This document shows positions 1 through 7,952 of a stretch of DNA of 64,000 bases, in pieces (positions within the stretch are counted from its first letter, which is position 1; each line of letters begins with the position of its first letter). The translations under genes and the position numbers were made by a program. Source of the stretch: TMP-86 sp039807285. Its GTDB lineage: Bacteria; Pseudomonadota; Gammaproteobacteria; Steroidobacterales; Steroidobacteraceae. The notes under the pieces are model-generated. The model was not told the DNA's origin. It was given only the letters and a program-made list of their open reading frames with translations, and ran no database searches. The DNA is taken from positions 62,001 through 126,000 of the forward strand of contig JBGAGK010000008.1 in assembly GCA_044226785.1 (NCBI GenBank). Reading direction: 5' to 3'.

Positions 1-232
1 CACGGTGCCGGTCGAGCAGTGTGAGGACGATCGAATCCAGATCCGGATAGAAGTGGTGGGCAGACCCCACCGGTACCCCGGCGCGCTTGCACACCGCCGC
101 GTACGTCAACCGGGACAGGGGATGGCGCTCGATCAGTCCGGTGGCGGCGCGCAGCAGGCGCTCGCGGCGATGATCGCCGCGGCGCTGCGTGTGACGGGCC
201 TTCGGGGCCGGGAGCGGTTTTCGAATCGGCAT
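1..232 (-). CDS. TetR-family transcriptional regulator, N-terminal part (cut by window edge)
   Basis: Reading leftward from an ATG at 232, 77 codons are open to the window edge. The basic leader is followed by a TetR-type helix-turn-helix: RRERLLRAATGLIERH, then LTYAAVCKRAGVPVGSAHHFYP, the usual pattern ending in the aromatic/aliphatic 'YxYFxxKxxL'-like turn (here HHFYPDLDSI). The ligand-binding half is outside the window. It diverges from the TonB receptor operon, and a perfect palindrome lies between them, so it probably represses itself and that operon. The ligand is unknown. Confidence 0.75.
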   Translation of the reverse strand, partial: MPIRKPLPAPKARHTQRRGDHRRERLLRAATGLIERHPLSRLTYAAVCKRAGVPVGSAHHFYPDLDSIVLTLLDRHR

Positions 233-267
233 GGGTACCCGGGAACTGGATCATTGCTGCATCCGGA

Positions 268-289
268 AAACTCGGCGACCGCCGAGTTT
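268..289. promoter_or_regulatory. Perfect palindrome, candidate operator of the divergent TetR gene
   Basis: AAACTCGGC (268-276), spacer GACC, GCCGAGTTT (281-289): two perfect 9-bp arms in the 179-bp gap between the tetR start (232) and the TonB receptor start (412). A possible -10 (TATAAG) for the receptor operon lies about 25 bp downstream. The position and size suit a TetR dimer site; assignment to this TetR is inference. Confidence 0.6.
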
Positions 290-411
290 CAGGTGACAGC
301 GCGGGAATGATACAGTATAAGGGCACAAGAGCGGCAGCAGTTGCTGCCGCCGACAGAGCCGCCTTTCCCCGTCCGGGGCAAGGATCAAACAGCGGCCATT
401 TGGGGGATGCC

Positions 412-2826
412 ATGAAACTTCAAGGATTGTTCCTTTCTCTGGCAGGCGCAGGGGCGCTGCTGCCCTGCGGTTCTGCCGTGGTTCTGGCTGCGGATGGGAC
501 TGCGACCGATGCGAATGTCCTGCAGGAGGTGATCGTGACGGCACAGCGTCGCGAGCAGCGTCTGCAGGACGTGCCGGTCGCCGTGCAGGTGATCACGCAG
601 GAGCTGATCGAAAAATCGGCTGCCGACAACATCGCGCAGATCGACCGGTTCGTTCCGGGGCTGGTGGTCTCCGGAGACAGCCCCACCCAGCCGCATTTCC
701 AGCTGCGCGGCATCGGCGCCAGCGACTTCGGCGTCGGTACCGACCCGGCCGTGGGTGTCTACGTGGACGGCGTCTACGCGGCCCGCTCGGGTGCTTCGTT
801 CCTGGCCTTCAACGACATCGAACGCATCGAGGTGCTGCGCGGGCCGCAGGGCACACTGTTCGGCCGCTCGAGCGCTGCAGGTGCCATCTCGATCGTGACT
901 CGCAAGCCAGGCGATACGCTGGCGGGAAGCTTCGATGTGCGGCTGGGCAATGAAGGCAAGCGCCGCATGGAGGGCATGGCCAATATTCCGCTCGGCGGCG
1001 GGGTTGCCCTGCGCCTGAACGCGGTCAGCAACGAAGCGGATGGTTACCTGACCGATGCCTTCACCGGGCTCAGTCTGAACCCGGAGAAGAACTGGGCGAC
1101 CCGGGCCGCGTTGCGCTGGGATGTGGACGATGCCACCCAGTTGCTGCTGGCATGGAATCACGATGACGTGAATCAGCGGGCGCGTGTGGCCATCAGCCTG
1201 GATCCGGTGCTTCCTGTGGGCACGCTGCCGCCACCGGTGACGCCCGCAACCGATGGTTCGACCTGGGTCAACCCGTTGACCACACCCATCTACAACGATG
1301 TGGTCGGCAATCGCGAATCGCGCAGGCTCGACGATATCGTGCTGCAGTTCTCGCACCGGTTTGGGCAGGTCGAGTTCCGCTCCACCACCGATTGGCGGCA
1401 ATTCGCCACCGTCAACCGGGAAGACGAGGATGGAACCAACCGCATTGCCACCTATTTTGATACGGCAAACGTCGAGCACAACGCCAACTGGTACCAGGAG
1501 TTCAGGCTGTCGGGCAGGAATGCGCTGCTCGACTGGGTGGCGGGTGCCAGTTATTCCTCCGAGCATGCCCAGCAGCACAGCGACACCGATCTGTATACGG
1601 ACGGCGTCGATACGGTGTTGAGCAATCTCGGGCTGGCACCAGGCGGACTGTTCGGACCCACGAGCGCGGCCCTGGCGTCCTTTGGAATTCCGATCAACCT
1701 GCTGGGTGCGCCGTGGCGCGAGACCATGTACGACGACGGGCGGTTCAAATCCCTGGGCGTGTTCGGTGACATCATCTGGCATCTCACCGGCAGGCTCAAT
1801 CTCACCACGGGTCTGCGCTATTCCCATGATTCGAAGGACTTTGCCTGGGCTGCACCCTACCGGGTTGCTCCGCAGCTGGAGGGTGCGCTGGGCGCGATGG
1901 AGCAGCTGGGCCTGTTCGCCCCGGCCGGTCCGCTGCCGCCTTTGCAGAATTACCAGTTCAACCTGATCTTCGGGTACGGGCAGGGGCCCGGCACGACTTT
2001 CGCCTACGCCACCTCCCGATCCTGGAGCGATCTGAGTCCGCGTCTGGTGCTGGACTACAAGATCACTCCCGACATCATGTTGTACACATCCGCATCGAAG
2101 GGGTTCACGCCCGGAGGGTTCGACAGCGTGCAGGTGAACGGCCGGTACGACAAGGAGACGGTGTGGAACTATGAGCTCGGCCTCAAGGCTGCGCTGCCTC
2201 AGGCACATCTGATCGTCGATGCAGCCGCATATTTCTATCAGTACCGGAACAAGCAGTCGCTGGTGCTGGCCACGCTCACGGGAGGCATTCCCCAGTACGT
2301 GGTGGACTCCAGCGACCAGAAGGCGCATGGCCTGGATCTGGATCTGCGCTGGCAGCCTGTTTCGGCCCTGACCCTCGGGCTCGCGGCCGCATACATCGAC
2401 TCCACCTACGAAAAGTACATTTCCCAGTACGGAACGGATCTCGCCGGTCAGCCCACCGGAGAGCCGACACTCTCGTTCTCGGCCAACGGCGAGTACGCCA
2501 TTGCGTTGCCGGACGGGGGCCGTGTGAACCTGTTCCTGGCTGCCAGTCACCGGGGTGCCGCGCGCTGCAATGCCGATGCAGCAGCCACCAAGAGCTGCCT
2601 GCCTGCGGCCCGCTTTCCCCTCGGCGTGGCGCAAACCCTCACCGATGCGCGGGTCGGATGGCAGAATGCCGGTGGCAGGCTGGGTGTCTCGCTGTACGTC
2701 AACAACCTGTTCGACAAGCGCTATGTCACCGGCATCAATCTGATCACCGCCTCGACCTTCGGCACGCCGATCGCCTCGATCAACGCACCGCGTCGCTACG
2801 GCATCGACCTGTATGCGGCCTTCTGA
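412..2826 (+). CDS. TonB-dependent outer-membrane receptor
   Basis: An 804-aa outer-membrane active transporter. A signal peptide (about residues 1-27, ending SAVVLA) is followed by a TonB-box-like segment EVIVTAQRREQ at 39-49, a plug domain with the family motif RIEVLRGPQGTLFGR near residues 138-152, and a long beta-barrel ending in aromatic F. I chose the ATG at 412 because it directly precedes the signal peptide; an upstream in-frame start would add a non-signal leader. The stop overlaps the next gene (start 2813). The cytochromes that follow suggest that the imported ligand is handled by periplasmic oxidation. The ligand is not predictable; the plug type resembles FyuA/CirA-like receptors common in steroid and terpene degraders. 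Confidence 0.9.
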   Translation: MKLQGLFLSLAGAGALLPCGSAVVLAADGTATDANVLQEVIVTAQRREQRLQDVPVAVQVITQELIEKSAADNIAQIDRFVPGLVVSGDSPTQPHFQLRGIGASDFGVGTDPAVGVYVDGVYAARSGASFLAFNDIERIEVLRGPQGTLFGRSSAAGAISIVTRKPGDTLAGSFDVRLGNEGKRRMEGMANIPLGGGVALRLNAVSNEADGYLTDAFTGLSLNPEKNWATRAALRWDVDDATQLLLAWNHDDVNQRARVAISLDPVLPVGTLPPPVTPATDGSTWVNPLTTPIYNDVVGNRESRRLDDIVLQFSHRFGQVEFRSTTDWRQFATVNREDEDGTNRIATYFDTANVEHNANWYQEFRLSGRNALLDWVAGASYSSEHAQQHSDTDLYTDGVDTVLSNLGLAPGGLFGPTSAALASFGIPINLLGAPWRETMYDDGRFKSLGVFGDIIWHLTGRLNLTTGLRYSHDSKDFAWAAPYRVAPQLEGALGAMEQLGLFAPAGPLPPLQNYQFNLIFGYGQGPGTTFAYATSRSWSDLSPRLVLDYKITPDIMLYTSASKGFTPGGFDSVQVNGRYDKETVWNYELGLKAALPQAHLIVDAAAYFYQYRNKQSLVLATLTGGIPQYVVDSSDQKAHGLDLDLRWQPVSALTLGLAAAYIDSTYEKYISQYGTDLAGQPTGEPTLSFSANGEYAIALPDGGRVNLFLAASHRGAARCNADAAATKSCLPAARFPLGVAQTLTDARVGWQNAGGRLGVSLYVNNLFDKRYVTGINLITASTFGTPIASINAPRRYGIDLYAAF

Positions 2827-3463
2827 GACCCGCGATCTGCTGGCATGGACGGCACTGGCGCTGCTGGCTGCGTGGAGCGGATCGGCCATGGCGGGAATGC
2901 CTGAGGGCCGAGCGCTCTATGCGACCTGTGCGCCGTGCCACGGCGGGAAGGGGCAGGGCGTTCCGGCGTTGAAGGCACCAGCCATCGCAGGCCTGCAGGC
3001 CTGGTATGTCCAACGCCAACTTCAGGGCTTCGCGGCCGGGTGGCGGGGCACTGCGGCCGGCGATGTCGAGGGCGCCACCATGCGAGCGGCAGCGGCGGTG
3101 CTGACCAGCGATGCGCAACGCGAGGCCGTTGCTTCGTTCGTGGCCAGCCTCGCGCCTGTGAATTTGCCCGTGCAGCCGTCATCCGATGCTGCGCGCAGGA
3201 TCAACGGGCGCAACTACTACAACGCACTGTGCAGTGCCTGCCATGGAACCAATGGCCGGGGCAATGAGCAGCTGGGTGCGCCAAGGCTGGCGGGAATGGC
3301 GCCCGAGTACCTCATGCGGCAGTTCGCCGCCTTCAAGGCTGGGCAGCGCGGCGCTCACCGGGAGGACCGGCTGGGTGCACAGATGCGTGCCATTTCAGCC
3401 ATGCTGCCGAACCGCGATACCGAGCAGGATGTGATTGCCCATGCGGCAAGGCTGCCACCGTGA
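2813..3463 (+). CDS. Periplasmic dihaem cytochrome c (c4-like)
   Basis: A 216-aa electron carrier with a signal peptide (about 1-28, ending SAMA) and two cytochrome c folds in tandem. Haem-binding motifs are CAPCH (residues 39-43) and CSACH (140-144), as in c4-type cytochromes. The start ATG overlaps the receptor stop by 14 bp, and the stop overlaps the next start (GTGA), so translation is probably coupled. It likely shuttles electrons between the MauG-like protein downstream and the respiratory chain. The distal Met ligands are not certain; several Met residues lie at plausible spacing (for example QMRAISAML). Confidence 0.88.
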   Translation: MRPSETRDLLAWTALALLAAWSGSAMAGMPEGRALYATCAPCHGGKGQGVPALKAPAIAGLQAWYVQRQLQGFAAGWRGTAAGDVEGATMRAAAAVLTSDAQREAVASFVASLAPVNLPVQPSSDAARRINGRNYYNALCSACHGTNGRGNEQLGAPRLAGMAPEYLMRQFAAFKAGQRGAHREDRLGAQMRAISAMLPNRDTEQDVIAHAARLPP

Positions 3464-4635
3464 GACGCATCGCTCGAAGGTCGCGGCTGCTCCTGTGCGG
3501 GCTCGCGATCACGGGTGCGGCACACGCGGGCACCTGGCGGCTCTCGGACCAGTGCCCGGCCAGCTTCGAAAAGCGTGAAGCCCGCTGCTGGCTGCATTCG
3601 GCGTACCAGCAGTATGGATCGCTGGACGGAGCAGGCGTCGGCGGTCTGAAGACCGGACTGCCGCCGATCCGCGAGGGGTTCACACCGCAGCAGATCGACC
3701 TTGGCCGCTACCTGTTCTTCGATCCGGTGCTGTCGGGCAACGGACGCCTGGCCTGCGCCAGCTGCCATGTGCCCGGCAAGGGCTTTTCCGACAACCGGGT
3801 CCACAGCATCGGGATGAACGGTCATCAGGTGCGGCGCAACGCGCCAAGCCTGTGGAATGTCGGCTTCCTGAAGCGGTTCTTCTGGGATGGCCGTGCTCAT
3901 ACGCTGGAAGAACAGGTGCAGGGACCTCTGTACAACGCGCTGGAGATGGGCAACAACCCGCAGGCGATGACAAGGACGCTGAACGGCATTTCCGCATACC
4001 GCACTTTGTTCGCCCAGGCATTTCCGCATGTCCGTGGCCCTATCGAGCCGCCGCAGGTCTATGGCGCGCTTGCCGCGTTCGAATCCTCGTTGATCTCGCT
4101 GAACAGCCGCTACGACTTCTACGCGCAAGGGGTGAGCGATGCGCTGAGTCCACGGGAGCTCGAAGGGCTGAACGTATTCCGGTCCTTCGTCGCGCGCTGC
4201 GCGGAGTGCCACACACCGCCGCTGTTCACCAATCAGCAGATCGCCGTCATCGGCATGCCGGAACCCGCCGGTGCACCGTTCGATCCGGGTGCGGGTGCCG
4301 CCGCCGATACGCCGTTGCTGCGTGGCGGATTCAAGGTGCCGAGTCTGCGCAATGCTGCACTCACGGCCCCGTACGGACATGCCGGCCAGTTCGCCACGTT
4401 GCGTCAGACAGTGGCTTTCTATACGGGAGGGCGAGGACATGCGGTGCCTCCCGGTGAACATCTGCATCTGCACTGGCATATCTGGGAACCGAAGCTCTCG
4501 GATCAGGAACTGGACCGGCTGGTGGATTTCATCGGTGCGCTGACCGACCAGTCCTTCCTTCCGGCCATTCCCCCGGCTTTGCCCTCAGGCCTGCCATTGC
4601 CCGCCGAACTCAACCTGCACGGAGAGCGCTCGTGA
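3460..4635 (+). CDS. Dihaem cytochrome c peroxidase / MauG-family protein
   Basis: A 391-aa exported protein with a GTG start overlapping the upstream TGA. The signal peptide ends near residue 23 (AAHA). Two c-type haem motifs, CASCH (99-103) and CAECH (247-251), are spaced as in bacterial CcpA/MauG proteins. Conserved family blocks follow: GRYLFFDPVLSGNG before the first haem, RRNAPSLWNVGF and FFWDGRAHTLEEQ after it, and a C-terminal segment with VPSLRNAALTAPYGHAGQF. It may reduce peroxide or oxidise a periplasmic substrate delivered by the receptor. MauG-type substrate oxidation and simple peroxidase activity cannot be separated from sequence alone. Confidence 0.85.
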   Translation: MRRIARRSRLLLCGLAITGAAHAGTWRLSDQCPASFEKREARCWLHSAYQQYGSLDGAGVGGLKTGLPPIREGFTPQQIDLGRYLFFDPVLSGNGRLACASCHVPGKGFSDNRVHSIGMNGHQVRRNAPSLWNVGFLKRFFWDGRAHTLEEQVQGPLYNALEMGNNPQAMTRTLNGISAYRTLFAQAFPHVRGPIEPPQVYGALAAFESSLISLNSRYDFYAQGVSDALSPRELEGLNVFRSFVARCAECHTPPLFTNQQIAVIGMPEPAGAPFDPGAGAAADTPLLRGGFKVPSLRNAALTAPYGHAGQFATLRQTVAFYTGGRGHAVPPGEHLHLHWHIWEPKLSDQELDRLVDFIGALTDQSFLPAIPPALPSGLPLPAELNLHGERS

Positions 4636-6137
4636 TGAAGTCAATCCTCGCCAGCATCGTCCTGGTGGCCATCGCCGCCTGGGCTGGATACACCTACGGC
4701 ACCCGTCACGGCTTCGCGCCTCCACCGGCACCGGCCGGATCCACCGCCGAAACCCTGAAGGCACGGACTGGCGGGACTGCGGGCACGGGTGCCCGTTCGT
4801 TGCAGACCACGGGCGGCAAGGGGCAGGTGCTGACCGTCAAACCGGGGCAATCCATCCAGGATGCGGTCCGCAAGGCCCAACCCGGCGACACCGTTCAGGT
4901 CATGCCCGGCACGTATGCCGAGACGGTCTACATCGACAAGGACGACATCGCTCTCGTCGGGGTGATCCACGGCGGCGACTGGCCGATCCTCGATGGCGGA
5001 CGCAAGCTCAACGATGCGGTGCTGTATTCCGGCAACGGCATCCGCGTGGAGAACCTCAAGTTCACCAATTACAAGGGCAATGCCATCATGGGGCAGTCGG
5101 GCAACAACTTCGTGATCCGCCACAACTGGATCGTGAATTCAGGCGTGTACGGCATTTTTCCCGAGTTCGCGCAGAACGGCCTGATCGAATACAACACACT
5201 GACGGGGATCGAGGACGCTGCCATCTACGTCGGCATGTCCGACAACATCCAGGTCTCGCACAACGAGGTGTATGGCAACGTGGCCGGCATCGAAGCCGAA
5301 AACTCCCGCCATGTGATCATCGAAGACAATCTCGCCTACGACAATGCCGGCGGCATCCTCACTTTCATCACGCCCGGACTGCCGATCAAGACGGCATACG
5401 ACATCGTCATCCGCAACAATTTCGTCGTTGCCAACAACCACGTCAACTTCGGCGCACCCGGATCCATCGTGTCGGGAGTGCCGAGCGGCACCGGCATCAT
5501 CGTCATGGCGGCCGACGATGTCATCATCGAGAACAACCTCATCCGCGACAACAAGAATGCCGGCATCATCGTGGCGGACCACAAGTCGTTCGCGAACATC
5601 ACGCCGGACCCTGAATCCGATCCCAACCCGGACCGCGTGCAGGTACTGCAGAACTTCTTCGCCGGCAATGGCTACGACCCGATCAGGGACGTCAAGGCGC
5701 TGATGCTGGCGGCCTTGACCCGGGAAGGACCGGATCTGGTGGCCGTGGGTGGCGGCAGCGGAAGCTGCGTCACCCATCGTGACAGCATCAAATGGCTGGG
5801 CATCGGCTCCTGGGGTTCCTGCCAGCGCACCGATACGCACGACATCACCTCCTATCTGCTGGACAAGCCGGCGCCGCCGCGTGTGCTCTCAGCGCAGGAT
5901 CGCGGCAAGCTGGTCTATTCCGCCGTGTGCGCCGGCTGCCACGCCTACAATGTCCGCATGATCGGGCCACCGACGCAGGTCATCCAGGCGATGTATGCCG
6001 GAAACCCGCAGGGCATCGCCGACTACATCGCCAAGCCGGTCAGGAAGCGCGAGGATTTCCCGCCCATGCCGCCGCAATCGCATCTGAGCCCGGATCTTCG
6101 CCTGTCGGTGGCGGAGTATCTGCTGACACTGAAGTGA
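4635..6137 (+). CDS. Right-handed parallel beta-helix protein with C-terminal cytochrome c domain
   Basis: About 500 aa. After an N-terminal signal/anchor (LASIVLVAIAAWAGYTYG) comes a pectate-lyase-like beta-helix (about residues 65-330) with NosD-type repeats rich in Asn ladders such as IEYNTLTG and VIIENNLIRDN. The C-terminal 80 residues are a class I cytochrome c with CAGCH at 432-436 and a probable distal Met in FPPMPPQS. The ATG at 4635 overlaps the previous TGA; a GTG one codon upstream is the alternative. Similar beta-helix proteins sit beside dihaem cytochromes in other proteobacteria (TIGR03805/TIGR03806-type pairs, from memory). A surface scaffold or carbohydrate-binding role with electron transfer is inference. 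Confidence 0.8.
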   Translation: MKSILASIVLVAIAAWAGYTYGTRHGFAPPPAPAGSTAETLKARTGGTAGTGARSLQTTGGKGQVLTVKPGQSIQDAVRKAQPGDTVQVMPGTYAETVYIDKDDIALVGVIHGGDWPILDGGRKLNDAVLYSGNGIRVENLKFTNYKGNAIMGQSGNNFVIRHNWIVNSGVYGIFPEFAQNGLIEYNTLTGIEDAAIYVGMSDNIQVSHNEVYGNVAGIEAENSRHVIIEDNLAYDNAGGILTFITPGLPIKTAYDIVIRNNFVVANNHVNFGAPGSIVSGVPSGTGIIVMAADDVIIENNLIRDNKNAGIIVADHKSFANITPDPESDPNPDRVQVLQNFFAGNGYDPIRDVKALMLAALTREGPDLVAVGGGSGSCVTHRDSIKWLGIGSWGSCQRTDTHDITSYLLDKPAPPRVLSAQDRGKLVYSAVCAGCHAYNVRMIGPPTQVIQAMYAGNPQGIADYIAKPVRKREDFPPMPPQSHLSPDLRLSVAEYLLTLK

Positions 6138-6218
6138 CCGCAGGTCCCGGCAGTCAGCATGATTGTCGGGGCGGCCATGAGCCGACGCGCGGAGCATGCG
6201 CGGCTGGCGGCATCTGTG

Positions 6219-6250
6219 CCATGATCGCCTCCTCCGGGAGGCAATCATGG
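6219..6250. repeat. 32-bp imperfect inverted repeat upstream of ipdC
   Basis: CCATGAT-c-GCCTCC (6219-6232), loop TCCG, GGAGGC-a-ATCATGG (6237-6250): 14-bp arms with one mismatch. It lies 82 bp after the cytochrome operon and 67 bp before ipdC. There is no T-run, so it is a poor intrinsic terminator. It could be an operator or an RNA hairpin. Confidence 0.55.
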
Positions 6251-6317
6251 TCATATCCGTGCTGATCGACATCGATTTCGGGAACATTCAATCGCAGGGT
6301 AGAACGGCGGGATCGCG

Positions 6318-7934
6318 ATGAACCTCACGCAATCCCTGCTGCATGGCCTGAAAGACCACGGTGTCCAGCTCATTTTCGGCATACCGGGGGATTTTGCCCT
6401 TCCGTATTTCCGGATCATCGAATCATCCGGAATACTGCCGCTGTACACGCTGTCCCATGAACCCGGTGTGGGCTTCGCGGCGGATGCCGCGGCCCGCATG
6501 CAGTGCGCACCGTCAGTGGCGGCCGTCACCTACGGTGCCGGTGCGCTCAACATGCTGAACTCGGTCGCGGCAGCCTATGCCGAGAAGGTCCCTCTCGTGG
6601 TGCTCTCGGGGGCGCCTGGCCTGAAGGAATCCAGTTCAGGACTGTTGCTGCACCATCAGGCCAAGCGCATCGACTCGCAGTTCCAGATGTTCAAGGAGGT
6701 GACCTGCGATCAGGTGCGGCTCGACGATGCGGCGCGAGCGCCGGCCGATATCGCACGCGTGCTGGCCACCTGCCTCTCGCGTTCGGAGCCGGTGTACATC
6801 GAGCTTCCGCGCGACATGGTGCAGGTCGATTGTGAGCCGGTCCGCGCGCTGCCGGCGCCCGCCATCGACATGGAGGCGATGGATGCCTGCGTCGAGGAGA
6901 TTTTCGAACGGCTTGCCCGTGCCACTTCACCCGTCCTCATGGTCGGCGTCGAAGTACGCCGCTTCCGGCTGGAGCACAAGGTGGCGAGCCTGGCGCGCCG
7001 CCTTGGCCTGCCGGTGGTCTGCGGGCTCATGGGCCGGGGCCTGCTCGCCGAGGACGATGCGCCGATGGCGGGCACCTACCTCGGGATCGCCGGGCAACCG
7101 GAAGTCACGAAACTGGTGGAAGGCTCGGATGGCCTGTTCCTGCTGGGCGAGATCATCTGCGACACGAACTTCGCGGTTTCGCAGACCCGCATCGACATGC
7201 GCAAGACCATTCAGGCACTCGATGGCCGGGTGACCCTGGGGTTTCACACCTACCCCGACATTCCGCTGGCGGCGCTGGTCGATCGGATGCTGGAGCGGCT
7301 GCCCGGACCGGACAAGGCGTTCACCGTGACCCGGCCCACCTACCCGCGCGGGCTGGTGCCCGATGGCCAGGCGATCACGCCGAATGACATCGCGACCGCG
7401 GTCAATGACCTGATCCTCGCGCATGGCAGGATGCCCATCGCATGCGATGTCGGCGACTGCCTGTTCACCGCGATCGACATCGAGCCCACGGCGCTGGTCG
7501 CACCGGGTTACTACGCCACGATGGGTTATGGCGTGCCCGCCGGCCTGGGTCTGCAGGCAGCCGCCGGTGCACGCCCGCTCGTGCTCGTCGGGGACGGCGC
7601 CTTCCAGATGACCGGCTGGGAGCTGGGCAACTGCGTGCGCTACGGCTGGGATCCGATCGTCATCCTGTTCAACAATGCGAGCTGGGAGATGCTGCGGGCA
7701 TTCCAGCCCGAGTCGGCATTCAACAGCCTGGACCGCTGGGATTTCGCCAGCATGGCCGCCGGCATGGGCGGCGAGGGCGTGCGCGTGCAGACCCGCGCGG
7801 AACTCGGGCAGGCGCTCGACCGGGCCATGCGCACCCGCGGCCGCTTCCAGCTGATCGAGGTGAGCCTCGAGCGCGGAGCGATGTCCACCACGCTCGCAAG
7901 ATTCGTGTCGGCGGTCAAGCGTCTGACCCAGTGA
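6318..7934 (+). CDS. ipdC: Indolepyruvate/phenylpyruvate decarboxylase (ThDP-dependent)
   Basis: A 538-aa thiamine-diphosphate enzyme that decarboxylates aromatic 2-oxo acids to aldehydes, as in the Azospirillum IpdC/PpdC type. Seen: the N-terminal Pyr domain with catalytic Glu48 in LSHEPG, the HH pair in LLLHHQAK, the central domain (about 190-330), and the C-terminal PP domain with the ThDP motif starting at GDG (residue 425) and ending NN. The length is typical (about 545). It stands alone, so it may serve amino-acid catabolism (Ehrlich route) or indoleacetaldehyde formation. An acetolactate-synthase-like role is less likely because of the close IpdC-type pattern FNNASWEMLRAFQPES. Confidence 0.85.
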   Translation: MNLTQSLLHGLKDHGVQLIFGIPGDFALPYFRIIESSGILPLYTLSHEPGVGFAADAAARMQCAPSVAAVTYGAGALNMLNSVAAAYAEKVPLVVLSGAPGLKESSSGLLLHHQAKRIDSQFQMFKEVTCDQVRLDDAARAPADIARVLATCLSRSEPVYIELPRDMVQVDCEPVRALPAPAIDMEAMDACVEEIFERLARATSPVLMVGVEVRRFRLEHKVASLARRLGLPVVCGLMGRGLLAEDDAPMAGTYLGIAGQPEVTKLVEGSDGLFLLGEIICDTNFAVSQTRIDMRKTIQALDGRVTLGFHTYPDIPLAALVDRMLERLPGPDKAFTVTRPTYPRGLVPDGQAITPNDIATAVNDLILAHGRMPIACDVGDCLFTAIDIEPTALVAPGYYATMGYGVPAGLGLQAAAGARPLVLVGDGAFQMTGWELGNCVRYGWDPIVILFNNASWEMLRAFQPESAFNSLDRWDFASMAAGMGGEGVRVQTRAELGQALDRAMRTRGRFQLIEVSLERGAMSTTLARFVSAVKRLTQ

Positions 7935-7952
7935 CCGGTTTGCGATCGGGAA

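Noticed and set aside
385..2889. 834-codon open frame on the minus strand opposite the TonB receptor
   Set aside because: It reads Arg/Gln/His-rich low-complexity protein with no domain, exactly antisense to a clear receptor. High-GC codon bias produces such frames.
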